Part shown: positions 1-8,199 of the stretch, piece by piece
Position numbering within the stretch: position 1 is the stretch's first letter
Layout: each line of letters starts with the position of its first letter
Source of the DNA: Arthrobacter sp. Soil762
GTDB lineage: Bacteria; Actinomycetota; Actinomycetes; Actinomycetales; Micrococcaceae
Reading direction: 5' to 3'
Length of the DNA: 64,000 nucleotides
NCBI RefSeq assembly: GCF_001428335.1
Contig: NZ_LMSG01000001.1
Coordinates: 822,987 to 886,986, forward strand
Notes under the pieces: generated by a model
Told to the model about the DNA's origin: nothing
What the model saw: only the letters and a program-made list of their open reading frames with translations
Databases searched by the model: none
Translations under genes and position numbers: made by a program

Positions 1-214
1 TTTCGGCCAGCATCCGCATGAGGAGCAAGGTGATGACGCCTGCGATCGCAAACGAGACGATGGCCGCCGGGCCGGTGCTGCTGATAACAACGCCACTGCC
101 GACGAACAACCCGGCACCGATGACGCCCCCAATGGCGATCAAATTCATGTGTCTGTTCTTGAGGCCCTTGCTAAGGCCGGCGTTGTCGGCCTGCCGGGGT
201 TCGGCTTGATACAC
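1..214 (-). CDS. Amino-acid permease (APC superfamily), N-terminal part
   Basis: Partial gene running off the left edge; only the first 71 residues are visible. After a hydrophilic N-terminus, the segment NLIAIGGVIGAGLFVGSG is the first-helix signature of APC-family permeases (GabP/CycA/AnsP/RocE group), which import amino acids with protons across the cytoplasmic membrane. The second helix begins at the window edge. The GTG start at 214 is chosen because GGAGG lies 4 nt upstream. Substrate cannot be assigned from this fragment. The gene stands alone on the minus strand, with a 318-bp upstream region shared with nothing intact. Confidence 0.85.
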   Translation of the reverse strand, partial: MYQAEPRQADNAGLSKGLKNRHMNLIAIGGVIGAGLFVGSGVVISSTGPAAIVSFAIAGVITLLLMRMLAE

Positions 215-532
215 GTTTCCTCCAAGATGCTCTGACGAAACCCGTTGAAGTGCACTTCGGTGCCCGCGCCACGAAGCGCGAAGCCAGGTCCACCGGAGGT
301 TCGGACCGTATTGCACTCACTGAGTGATTCAGATCACTCCTCCTGGTGTAGCCATAAACCTACGGAGCCGACGTAGGGGTGCACAGGGCCAGATCAAGCG
401 GAAAAGAGGGAGCCAGCGGTGAAAGCGTGAGTCCACGAAGTCTCTCATGGCTGCAGTCCGGTCCGAAGATGACTGCACCGACACCGCTGTGACCTCCGCG
501 TTCCGCTAGTGGAAGCGGGGGAGGACCAGCGG
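215..532. other. Intergenic region upstream of the permease
   Basis: No convincing gene. The promoter of the leftward permease should lie here. Two small palindromes are visible: GAAGTGCACTTC at 247-258 and TCACTGAGTGA at 318-328, the second followed by another TCACT at 335. They could be regulator sites for the permease, but no regulator gene is in view to link them to. Confidence 0.4.
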
Positions 533-711
533 CCGGTTTGGACTTTTGCCATGGACTCCCCCGAAGTACAGCAGGCACTCGACGCCCTGCAGCACAGGCT
601 CGACGGCGGCCGGCGGCCACTCCTGGGCATCACGGGCGCGCCCGGCTCCGGCAAGTCCACCTTTGCGGCCCGGCTGCAGCAGGAATTCGGCCCGGACCTC
701 GCCGGCGTCGA
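533..711 (+). pseudogene. Truncated copy of the P-loop kinase gene at 2657
   Basis: From about 533 (18 bp before the ATG at 551) to 711, this stretch repeats the start of the intact kinase gene at 2657, including its upstream bases. Over the coding part I count 8 differences in roughly 154 bases, about 95% identity. It retains the Walker A motif GAPGSGKST, then homology stops abruptly and an unrelated frame continues to a stop at 826. A functional kinase cannot result, since the lid, substrate site and C-terminus are missing. Bases 712-803 carry no recognisable gene. The two copies flank the ABC operon as direct repeats. Confidence 0.75.
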
Positions 712-803
712 ACCCTTCAGTGTCCTGAAGGTGCTGTTCATCGCCGGGATGGTGGGCTGCGCGGCGCGGTTGAAATCCCTGCCGGCTGGGAAATCCGCGA
801 ACG

Positions 804-1592
804 CTACGCCTCGCTCTTCTCCGTAATCCACCAGCCGATGCCGAGGGGAATCAGGTACCAGAGGGTTAGGGACGACGCCACTTCCAGCGCCGTGGGTGCA
901 TCCGGTCCACCGATCAGCGCACCCAGCGCCGTAATGGTGCTGAAGTAGCCGCTGGCATCCGGCAGGAGGGTGAGGATGAGTCCGTTGCCCACAAGGCTGA
1001 CCAGGATGACGGCGACGATTGCCAGCGCGGTCCGGCGGATCGCCGCGGCGAGGGCCACGCCGAACATGGTGCTCAGCACGCAGGAGGCCAGGCCGGTTGC
1101 CAGTTCCTGCCCTACACCGTCGAATGCACCAGCGGCACCTGGTCCGGCAACGGCACCGGCCAGGGCGGCAGCCACAACAGCGGACAGCAGGAACACAAAA
1201 ACCTGGAGGGCAAGGGCCAGGACGGCGGCCGCGAGGACCTTGGCCCAGAACTGCGCGGTCCTGCCCCGCAGCAGCGGGTAGTAGACCAGCGTTGTCCGGT
1301 ACGCAGTGTCGGACGTCATCCCCAGGATGCCGATGAGCGGCATCGCCAGCGCCGTGAAAAGCCCGATGCTCCCGGCCAGGCTGGCGAAGGTGACGGGGGT
1401 GCCTTGCCCGGATCCGACAACTGCCAGCCCAACCACCAGCGCCACGGCAATGACAGCGAGCACTGCGAAGATCGCCAGCGAACTGCGGGTGTCGACCAGC
1501 TTGCGGACTTCGAAGGCAACCAGGCGCGCAAACCCGACTTGCCGGTCCCTCCCGTTCCGGACGGGCGTTTGCTGGAGGGTGTGCTGGCTCAT
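804..1592 (-). CDS. ABC-2 type transporter permease
   Basis: A 262-residue integral membrane protein with about six hydrophobic segments, the first at roughly residues 38-62 after a basic cytoplasmic N-terminus. Size and pattern fit the permease half of an ABC-2 exporter. The ATG overlaps the stop of the ATPase gene by 4 nt (ATGA), so the two are translationally coupled and form one exporter in the cytoplasmic membrane. Substrate is unknown; related pairs serve in lipid, antibiotic or peptide export. No sensor kinase or regulator accompanies the pair. Confidence 0.8.
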   Translation of the reverse strand: MSQHTLQQTPVRNGRDRQVGFARLVAFEVRKLVDTRSSLAIFAVLAVIAVALVVGLAVVGSGQGTPVTFASLAGSIGLFTALAMPLIGILGMTSDTAYRTTLVYYPLLRGRTAQFWAKVLAAAVLALALQVFVFLLSAVVAAALAGAVAGPGAAGAFDGVGQELATGLASCVLSTMFGVALAAAIRRTALAIVAVILVSLVGNGLILTLLPDASGYFSTITALGALIGGPDAPTALEVASSLTLWYLIPLGIGWWITEKSEA

Positions 1593-2524
1593 CGGATCTG
1601 CTCCAGAGTGTTGTTGCGGCTGCTGAATTCCCCGGACGTCAAGGCAAGGAATTTCTCCTCGAGCGCTGACTCCGTGATGTTGGACAGATGCGTCAGCACC
1701 ACCCCGTACTCAAGGCATGCCCGGCCAATGTCCTCGGGCGTGGCGTCAACCAGAAATTCCCGCCCGGAAAGGTCAAAGCCCCACCCACGCGTCCTGCAGA
1801 CTTCCGTGAGGCGCTCCGGTTCGACGACGGCGGCCTTGGTCCTGGAGCTGACGCTGAACTCTGCGGCGGTGCCGGTGGCGACGATCCGCCCGCGGTCGAT
1901 CATGACAATGTGGTCCGCCACTGCCTGCATGTCGCGGAGAAGGTGGCTGGAGAGCAGAACGGTGCCGCCCTGGGCGCTGAAATGCTTCAGGAAGTTCCGG
2001 ACCCAAAGCGCACCATCGGCGTCGAGTCCGTTGGTGGGCTCATCCATGACCAGGAACTGGGGTCCGGTGAGCAGGGCCATGCCGAGGACCAGTCGCTGTC
2101 GCATCCCCAGAGACAGCGAGCCCACCCGCTTTCTCCGCACTGACTCGAGGCCCGCAACGCTGAGGGCATTTTCGACGGCGGAGCGCGGCGCGCCCAGCAG
2201 CATTGCGTTCAGCTTCAGGGTCTCCTGCAGCGAGCGGCCCGGGTGCAATGCCGTGGGGTCCAGGACGAAGCCGATGGTGCGTCCCGGGTTTTCCAGGTCC
2301 TGGCGCCGGTGTCCGTTGAAAAGGACTTCGCCGGCGTCAGCGCGGGTCAGGCCGGCCGCAACGCGCAGCGTGGTTGATTTGCCCGCTCCGTTCGGCCCGA
2401 GGAATCCGGTGATGGATCCCCGCGGGCAGTCAAAGCTGACGGAGTCCACCACGTTCCGCCCGGCGTATGCCTTGGTGACCCCCGCGAAGGAAATCCCTGA
2501 AACGGCCTCAGATGCTAACCCCAA
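1589..2524 (-). CDS. ABC transporter ATP-binding protein
   Basis: Energises the ABC-2 permease encoded immediately downstream. The nucleotide-binding domain carries Walker A GPNGAGKST (about residue 43 from the chosen start), a signature LSLGMRQRL, Walker B FLVMDEPTNGLD and a switch histidine in LLSSHLL. The 80-residue C-terminal extension is typical of drug and lantibiotic-type exporter ATPases (DrrA/CcmA-like). A TTG start at 2524 is preferred because AAGGAA sits 7 nt upstream; a GTG at 2545 in the same frame lacks a ribosome site. Substrate unknown. Confidence 0.85.
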   Translation of the reverse strand: MGLASEAVSGISFAGVTKAYAGRNVVDSVSFDCPRGSITGFLGPNGAGKSTTLRVAAGLTRADAGEVLFNGHRRQDLENPGRTIGFVLDPTALHPGRSLQETLKLNAMLLGAPRSAVENALSVAGLESVRRKRVGSLSLGMRQRLVLGMALLTGPQFLVMDEPTNGLDADGALWVRNFLKHFSAQGGTVLLSSHLLRDMQAVADHIVMIDRGRIVATGTAAEFSVSSRTKAAVVEPERLTEVCRTRGWGFDLSGREFLVDATPEDIGRACLEYGVVLTHLSNITESALEEKFLALTSGEFSSRNNTLEQIR

Positions 2525-2656
2525 TGGACAGTTCCTTCCGTACACGCAGGCGCATCCCCTATGGCCCCGTTGAAAGTATCACTAAAGACGGTTGATTAAA
2601 GGTGCTTCTTGTGACTTGACGCCGGGCAGAACCGGCCTCCGGTTTAGGCTTTTGCC

Positions 2657-3385
2657 ATGGACTCCCCCGAAGTACAGCAGGCACTCGACGCCCTGCGGCA
2701 CAGGCTCGATAGCGGCCGGCGCACACTCCTGGGCATCACCGGCGCACCCGGCTCCGGCAAGTCCACCTTTGCGGCCCGGCTGCAGCAGGAATTCGGCCCG
2801 GACCTTGCCGTGGTGGTGCCGATGGATGGCTTCCACCTGGGCAACGCGATCATCGAGGGCACACCGCTGCGGCAGCGCAAGGGCGCAATGGACACGTTCG
2901 ACGTCGGCGGGTACCTCTCGCTGTTGCAGCGGCTCGTGCGTCGGGATGAGGCAGTGGTGTACGCGCCCGAGTTCCGGCGGACTTTGGACGAACCGGTGGC
3001 TGCGTCGATCGCGGTCCCGGCCTCCGTGCCGCTGGTGATCACCGAGGGAAATTATCTGCTGGCGGAGACACCCGAATGGAAAGAGGTCCGGGCACAGCTG
3101 GACGAGGTGTGGTTCATGGACACGCCGCCCGCGCTGCGGCTGGGACGGCTGGTGGACCGGCACGTGGAATTCGGCATGGAGCGGACAGCGGCGGAAGCCT
3201 GGGCGTTGGGCCCGGATGAGGCCAACGCCGTGGTGATCGAGGCCACGCGCCAGGACGCCGACCGGATCATCCCGTGGGGCCAGGACACCGGCCAGGAATC
3301 CAGGACACTTCCTAGGAATACTCGGGCAAGGGCCGGGGTTCTTGGCTGGGACGAGAGCCCACAAACGACTGGAGAGCACTCATGA
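2657..3385 (+). CDS. Nucleoside/nucleotide kinase family protein (P-loop, PanK/uridine kinase-like)
   Basis: Predicted cytoplasmic kinase of 242 residues. Walker A is GAPGSGKST (about residues 28-36); VVVPMDGFHLGN is the Walker B/substrate region typical of pantothenate kinase, uridine kinase and FrcK-like sugar kinases; LVITEGNYLL is a second family hallmark, followed by an Arg-rich lid (RLGRLVDRHVEFG). The recognised fold ends near IIPWG, about residue 214; the last ~28 residues look like read-through and may be unstructured. The stop overlaps the next ATG (ATGA), so it is coupled to the aldo/keto reductase. Substrate not determinable; a sugar or nucleoside is likely. A 95% identical fragment lies at 533-711. 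Confidence 0.8.
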   Translation: MDSPEVQQALDALRHRLDSGRRTLLGITGAPGSGKSTFAARLQQEFGPDLAVVVPMDGFHLGNAIIEGTPLRQRKGAMDTFDVGGYLSLLQRLVRRDEAVVYAPEFRRTLDEPVAASIAVPASVPLVITEGNYLLAETPEWKEVRAQLDEVWFMDTPPALRLGRLVDRHVEFGMERTAAEAWALGPDEANAVVIEATRQDADRIIPWGQDTGQESRTLPRNTRARAGVLGWDESPQTTGEHS

Positions 3386-4377
3386 TTGCACCATTGGTAC
3401 ACCTCGGCGACGGCCTCAACGTCAGCCCCCTCGGCTTCGGCGGCATGGCCCTCACCCCGGTCTACGGCGAAGTTGACCCGCAGGAGGCCCTCAAAACCCT
3501 GCACCATGCGGTGGATGCCGGCGTCAGCTTCATTGACACCGCGGACATCTACGGCGGAGGCAGCAACGAGCAACTCATCGCGCAGCTGCTCAAGGACCGG
3601 CGGGGTGAAGTGCAGCTCGCCACCAAGTTTTCCCTGGTGGGCTCGCCGGCTGATGGCTACACGGATGTCCGGGGAGATGCCGCCTACGTCCGGCAGGCCG
3701 TCGACGCCAGCCTAAAGCGGCTTGGCACGGACGTGATCGACCTCTACTACATGCACCGCCGTGACCTCCGCGTTCCGATTGTGGAAACCGTGGAGGCCAT
3801 GGCGGGGCTGGTGCAGCAGGGCAAGGTCAAACACCTTGGCCTGTCAGAGGTGACCGCGCAGGAGCTGGCCGAAGCCCACTCCGTGCACCCCATCGCCGCG
3901 GTCCAAAGCGAATGGTCCATCTGGAGCCGCGACGTGGAACGCAACGTAGTTCCGGCCGCGGCCAGCCTGGGCGTGGGCTTTGTGCCGTATTCGCCACTGG
4001 GCCGGGGATTCCTCACCGGCACGGTGGACGCTTCCAGCCTGGGAGCCAACGACTTCCGACGCCGGATCCCGCGGTTCGCCGCGGACGCCTTTGACGCGAA
4101 CCAGGGAGTCGTGGCGGCCGTGCGATCGGTCGCGGCCGAGCTGTCCGCTACGCCCGCCCAGGTTGCACTCGCGTGGCTGCTGGAGCAGGGCAAACGGCGG
4201 GGACTGGCCGTGGTCCCCATCCCCGGCACGCGCAAGACGTACCGGATCGACGAAAACCTGGGCGCACTGTCCCTGGACCTGACCCCGGCGCAACTGGAGT
4301 CGCTGGACCAGGCTGCGGACGCCGTCGTCGGCTCCCGCTCGGCGGACCCCAAGTGGGTGTCCCAGGGCCGTGAATAG
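3382..4377 (+). CDS. Aldo/keto reductase
   Basis: NADPH-dependent oxidoreductase of 331 residues with the (beta/alpha)8 fold. The catalytic tetrad is intact: Asp52 and Tyr57 in DTADIYG, Lys82 in ATKF and His125 in YYMHR. VPYSPLGRGFLTG and the C-terminal VPIPGTRK motif for cofactor phosphate place it in the YhdN/AKR11-13 group of small-aldehyde reductases. It overlaps the upstream kinase by 4 nt and is followed directly by the MBL-fold gene, suggesting a three-gene operon. Natural substrate unknown. Confidence 0.9.
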   Translation: MIAPLVHLGDGLNVSPLGFGGMALTPVYGEVDPQEALKTLHHAVDAGVSFIDTADIYGGGSNEQLIAQLLKDRRGEVQLATKFSLVGSPADGYTDVRGDAAYVRQAVDASLKRLGTDVIDLYYMHRRDLRVPIVETVEAMAGLVQQGKVKHLGLSEVTAQELAEAHSVHPIAAVQSEWSIWSRDVERNVVPAAASLGVGFVPYSPLGRGFLTGTVDASSLGANDFRRRIPRFAADAFDANQGVVAAVRSVAAELSATPAQVALAWLLEQGKRRGLAVVPIPGTRKTYRIDENLGALSLDLTPAQLESLDQAADAVVGSRSADPKWVSQGRE

Positions 4378-4387
4378 ACTGAAGCCC

Positions 4388-5038
4388 ATGGACACGCTCA
4401 TTCAAGACCTACGCGACATCACCATCCGCAGCATCTCCGTCAGCGAGATGAACAACAACGTGTACCTGCTGACCGCGAAGGCCAGCGGCGAACAGCTGCT
4501 GATTGATGCCGCAGACGACCTTCCGGCCATCCAGGCGATGCTGCAGGACGCCGCTGCGGATACCGCGGCCACAACCAAACTGGCGCAGATTGCAACGACG
4601 CACCAGCATTGGGACCACGTCCGCGCACTGCCGGCGTTGGTGGAAGCGACCGGCGCCCCAACCGTTGCCGGAAAGGACGACGCCGCGGCGCTGCCAGTAC
4701 CCGTGGACCGAGCCCTGGAGCATGGGGACACCTGCGCCGTGGACGGCTTCGGGCTCACCGCCGTGCACCTGCGCGGCCACACCCCGGGATCCATCGCGTT
4801 TGTGTACCAGGACCCCGAAGGGCCTGCCCACATTTTCAGTGGGGATTCATTGTTCCCGGGCGGCGTGGGCAACACGCAGAATGATCCGGCGCGGTTCACG
4901 TCGCTGCTGGACGACGTCACCGCGCGGTTGTTCGAGGCCTACCCGGATGACACCGTGGTGCACCCCGGCCATGGCAGCCCCACCACCCTGGGTGCGGAAC
5001 GCCCGCACCTTGAGGAGTGGCGCGCCCGCGGCTGGTGA
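4388..5038 (+). CDS. MBL-fold metallo-hydrolase (glyoxalase II-like)
   Basis: Metallo-beta-lactamase-fold enzyme of 216 residues. The metal-binding motif HxHxDH is present as HQHWDH (residues 72-77), followed by LRGHTPGS (third His), FSGDSLF (bridging Asp) and VVHPGHG (last His), so a binuclear metal site is complete. The order matches glyoxalase II/YcbL-type thioester hydrolases; substrate unknown. Start uncertain: ATG 4388 gives the usual N-terminus, while a GTG at 4370 would overlap the aldo/keto reductase gene. Neither has a strong ribosome site. Likely last gene of the kinase-AKR-MBL operon, ending at a long hairpin. Confidence 0.85.
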   Translation: MDTLIQDLRDITIRSISVSEMNNNVYLLTAKASGEQLLIDAADDLPAIQAMLQDAAADTAATTKLAQIATTHQHWDHVRALPALVEATGAPTVAGKDDAAALPVPVDRALEHGDTCAVDGFGLTAVHLRGHTPGSIAFVYQDPEGPAHIFSGDSLFPGGVGNTQNDPARFTSLLDDVTARLFEAYPDDTVVHPGHGSPTTLGAERPHLEEWRARGW

Positions 5039-5054
5039 ACCCGGTTAACAACCA

Positions 5055-5114
5055 ATCGAGTGCTCCGTAACTGCCGTTATGAACCTTCTAAACGGCGGTT
5101 ACGGAGCACTCGAT
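5055..5114. terminator. Long inverted repeat between convergent genes
   Basis: Two 24-nt arms (5055-5078 and 5091-5114) pair with one mismatch around a 12-nt loop. It lies between the ends of the MBL-fold gene (plus) and the DEAD-box helicase gene (minus), so it probably acts as a bidirectional terminator. There is no T-tract. The stem is far longer than an ordinary intrinsic terminator. Confidence 0.7.
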
Positions 5115-5135
5115 GGCGGTTAAGGAGCGTGCTGG

Positions 5136-7091
5136 CTAGCGGCTGCGGCGTTCGTTCGAGGCCGGAGCCGACGCGCGGCGGGGACCGCTGCGTGCCGGAC
5201 GGCCACTGCCACCACCGTTACCGGCGTACGAGCCACCGGACGTGCCGCCGGTGTTGGAGGACCAAACAGCCTTGTTGCCGGCATTGCCGCCGTTGCCGCC
5301 GTTGCCCGAGTTACCTGTGGAGGCTCCGGCGCGCTGGCCGGATCCACCCGTGCGGGCACCTGCACCGGCGCCTGCGGTGCGGGCCCCGGCTGCGCGCTGG
5401 CCCGTTGCCGGACGTCCGCCGCGCTGTCCGCCGGAGGTAGCCGGGCGGCCCGTGCCGCCGCGGGGAGCATCGCTGCGGGTAACGCGTGAATCCGTGCGGC
5501 CTTCAGCAGAACGGCCGTCTGAACCGCGGCCAGCCGCTGCACGGCCACCTGCTGCGGGGACGTCGTTGCGGTGCGTGGAGCCTGTGGCGCCGTGGCCGCG
5601 GGAATTGCGGCGAGCAGCAGCTGCTGCAATGGCGCGGTCCTCGTTCTGCTCGGCTACACGGTCAAATGCTGCCCGTGCCTCCGTGCGGCCTTCGTAGGCA
5701 ACAGCGCGACGCTCGGCGCGCGGAAGATCGGAGCGGGTCGGCTCAGCGGAGACGCGTCCACGTCCACCACGGCCGCCACGGCCACCGGCGGTGGGGCCTT
5801 CCTGGCTGCGGCGTGCGCGCTTGCGCTCGGCGTTGGCACCCGTGGAGGTGCCGCCACCCTGCTGTGCGGACTTCTTGGCGAGAAGAGCGGCGCGCGTGCG
5901 CGGATCGATCTTGTCGGCCATTTCGCCCACGAGTTCGGCAACCAGCGGGGAGTTGGCGGTGACGCGCTCGAAGTTGACCTCGACGCCGGCAGCCTTCATC
6001 AGCTTCTTGACGTCGGACTGCTGCTCCGGGAGGGTCAGCGTGACAACGGTGCCGTCCGAACCTGCGCGGGCCGTACGGCCTGAGCGGTGGAGGTATGCCT
6101 TGTGCTCTGTGGGCGGATCCACGTGGATCACCAGTTCGACGTCGTCCACGTGGACGCCGCGGGCTGCGACGTCTGTGGCCACCAGGACGCGGACGTCACC
6201 GGAGGAAAACTCGGCCAGGTTGCGGTCACGGGCGTTCTGCGAGAGGTTGCCGTGCAGATCGACGGCGGGGATCCCGGCGTCGGTCAGGGTCTTGGCCAGC
6301 TTGCGGGCGTGGTGCTTGGTCCGCATGAAGAGCACGCGGCGGCCGGCGCCGGAGGCGAGCTCCACGATCAGCTGCTTCTTGACGGTCTGGTCGTTGACCA
6401 CCAGCACGTGGTGCTCCATGGTGGTCACGGCGGCCTGTGATTCGTCCACAGCGTGCGTGAGCGGGTTGGACAGGTAGCGCTGGACGATCTTGTCCACGCC
6501 GTTGTCCAGGGTTGCGGAGAACAGCAGGCGCTGGCCCTGGCTGGGGGTCATGTCCATGAGCTTCTTGACCACCGGGAGGAAGCCGAGGTCGGCCATGTGG
6601 TCGGCCTCGTCCAGTACGGTGATCTCGACGCCTTCGAGGGTCAGGATGCGCTGGCGGATCAGGTCCTCCAGGCGGCCCGGGCAGGCGATGACGATGTCGA
6701 CGCCGGCGCGCAGTGCCTTTTCCTGGCGGGCCTGGGAGATGCCGCCGTAGATCACGGTGGTGGTCAGGCCCATGGCCTTGGCCATCGGCTCGATGGTGGC
6801 GTTGATCTGGGTGGCCAGTTCACGGGTCGGTGCGAGGACCAGGCCCATGGGGCGGCCGGGCTTGCGGAAGTGCTTGGCTTCCCGCTCAGCGAGTCGTGCT
6901 ACAAGCGGGATGGCGAAAGCGATGGTCTTGCCGGAGCCGGTGCGGCCGCGGCCCAGGACGTCGCGTCCGGCCAGGGTGTCCGGGAGGGTCTTGACCTGGA
7001 TGGGGAACGGCTCAACAATTCCCTGTGCGGTGAGGGTGTCGGCAAGTTCTTTGGGCGTGCCGAGGGCAGCAAAAGTAGTCATATATTTCAT
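5136..7091 (-). CDS. DEAD-box ATP-dependent RNA helicase
   Basis: Unwinds RNA duplexes, most likely in ribosome assembly or cold adaptation. Visible motifs: Q-motif FPIQ (residues 29-32), motif I GRTGSGKT (49-56), PTRELA, DEAD in VLDEADHMAD, SAT, and C-terminal HRSGRTARAG. The core ends near residue 400. The last ~250 residues are a low-complexity Gly/Arg/Ala/Ser tail with RGG-like patches, typical of actinobacterial helicases and likely to bind RNA. Start ATG 7091 has GAAAG 4 nt upstream; a second ATG lies at 7082. The gene has a ~300-nt upstream region with strong hairpins, which may regulate it. Confidence 0.92.
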   Translation of the reverse strand: MKYMTTFAALGTPKELADTLTAQGIVEPFPIQVKTLPDTLAGRDVLGRGRTGSGKTIAFAIPLVARLAEREAKHFRKPGRPMGLVLAPTRELATQINATIEPMAKAMGLTTTVIYGGISQARQEKALRAGVDIVIACPGRLEDLIRQRILTLEGVEITVLDEADHMADLGFLPVVKKLMDMTPSQGQRLLFSATLDNGVDKIVQRYLSNPLTHAVDESQAAVTTMEHHVLVVNDQTVKKQLIVELASGAGRRVLFMRTKHHARKLAKTLTDAGIPAVDLHGNLSQNARDRNLAEFSSGDVRVLVATDVAARGVHVDDVELVIHVDPPTEHKAYLHRSGRTARAGSDGTVVTLTLPEQQSDVKKLMKAAGVEVNFERVTANSPLVAELVGEMADKIDPRTRAALLAKKSAQQGGGTSTGANAERKRARRSQEGPTAGGRGGRGGRGRVSAEPTRSDLPRAERRAVAYEGRTEARAAFDRVAEQNEDRAIAAAAARRNSRGHGATGSTHRNDVPAAGGRAAAGRGSDGRSAEGRTDSRVTRSDAPRGGTGRPATSGGQRGGRPATGQRAAGARTAGAGAGARTGGSGQRAGASTGNSGNGGNGGNAGNKAVWSSNTGGTSGGSYAGNGGGSGRPARSGPRRASAPASNERRSR

Positions 7092-7180
7092 GGTCTTTCA
7101 GGCGGTATCCGTACGGATATCGGCCCCCGATGCCGGTTGGCTCAAGGGTTTCGCCGAAGAAAAGTCAGGTGATCAACCGT

Positions 7181-7290
7181 GCTGCTGCCCAATTCTGGGC
7201 GGCGGCTGGGACCAAATGGAACGCGTTCATCGACGCAGGATGTGCCTCTCACATGAAAAAACCCGCTTCCCAAATCAAGGGACGAGCGGG
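7181..7290 (-). promoter_or_regulatory. Structured leader of the helicase gene with terminator-like hairpin
   Basis: On the minus strand the hairpin at 7262-7290 (CCCGCT and TCCC pairing with GGGA and AGCGGG) is followed directly by six T (7261-7256), a textbook intrinsic terminator. It lies 165 nt upstream of the helicase start with no gene upstream that it would end. A second hairpin, 11-bp arms around ATTC, lies at 7181-7206. The arrangement suggests transcription attenuation in a long 5' leader. The whole 7092-7406 gap otherwise shows no gene. Confidence 0.55.
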
Positions 7291-7406
7291 CATCACTGCA
7301 CATCAAGTCCCATAAGCATACCATCCCCGCGCCTGGGCCTCTTTCAAGTACGTCGCTCAGAGGCTGCGGCGTTGCCTTCAAAGCCCGGCAGGCGCAGGCT
7401 TGAGGC

Positions 7407-8132
7407 ATGACTGAACAGGGTGCGGACCACCACCACACAACGGACGACGGCGACACCCGGCTGGGGGATGCACCGCAGCGCAGTGCCGCCGAGGCGTGGG
7501 ACGAAAGCTACCGGAGCAAGCCGAAATTCTGGAGCGGGAAACCCAACCCGCAACTGGTCCGCGAAGGCGCTGGACTGAAGCCGGGGAAGGCTCTGGATCT
7601 GGGCTGCGGCGAAGGTGCCGACGCCATCTGGCTCGCCCAGCAGGGCTGGACCGTCACCGCCGTCGACGTTTCCGCCGTCGCTCTGGAACGGGCAGCAACC
7701 CACGAAAAGTCGGCCCTGGACCGCGAGAGTGTGCACGCGCAGGGAGCCGGTGAAATTCCCAGCCGCATCCACTGGGAAAAGTGTGATCTGGAGGAGTGGC
7801 AGCCTGCGGCCACCTTCGATCTGGTGTCTTCCCAGTTCTTGCATTCGCCGCACCTGGCGTGGCAGGGTCCGCTGCGGACAGCGGCTGCGGCGGTCAAACC
7901 GGGTGGCACGCTGCTGATCGTGGGCCATCATCCGGACCACCTGCCGCCGTGGGGAAACGACACCAGACCGGAGATGTTCTACACCCCGGCGCAGCTCGTG
8001 GCGGAGCTCCGCCTGGACTCGCCGGACTGGCAGCTGGAGGTCAACACCACGCGGGAGCGGACGGCTTCGGGTCCGGACGGCGAGGAAGCCATCATCGGCG
8101 ACACCGTACTCCGCGCCACCCGGCTGGCTTGA
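7407..8132 (+). CDS. Class I SAM-dependent methyltransferase (TehB-like)
   Basis: A 241-residue soluble methyltransferase. ALDLGCGEGAD (about residues 62-72) is the SAM-binding motif I, VTAVDVS ends in the acidic residue that holds the ribose, and FDLVSSQFLHSP and VKPGGTLLIVGHHP are motifs II and III. The WDESYRS opening and overall plan resemble TehB/thiopurine-type methyltransferases acting on small toxic compounds; substrate unknown. The N-terminal 25 residues are His/Asp-rich and probably disordered. Divergent from the helicase gene; ends at a long hairpin facing the MFS gene. Confidence 0.82.
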   Translation: MTEQGADHHHTTDDGDTRLGDAPQRSAAEAWDESYRSKPKFWSGKPNPQLVREGAGLKPGKALDLGCGEGADAIWLAQQGWTVTAVDVSAVALERAATHEKSALDRESVHAQGAGEIPSRIHWEKCDLEEWQPAATFDLVSSQFLHSPHLAWQGPLRTAAAAVKPGGTLLIVGHHPDHLPPWGNDTRPEMFYTPAQLVAELRLDSPDWQLEVNTTRERTASGPDGEEAIIGDTVLRATRLA

Positions 8133-8133
8133 G

Positions 8134-8190
8134 TTTTTGTCCAGATAAAGCGCCTTCCCGGGCGCGCAACTCGGATTATCTGGACAAAAA
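8134..8190. terminator. Hairpin between convergent methyltransferase and MFS genes
   Basis: Perfect 15-bp arms, TTTTTGTCCAGATAA at 8134-8148 and its complement at 8176-8190, enclose a 27-nt loop. Each strand ends in a T5 run after the stem, so it can terminate both convergent transcripts. Confidence 0.8.
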
Positions 8191-8199
8191 CGCCGGGGG

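Noticed and set aside
712..803. Frame with AVEIPAGWEIRERYASLF after the kinase fragment
   Set aside because: It looks faintly protein-like but is under 35 codons with no start or recognisable family.
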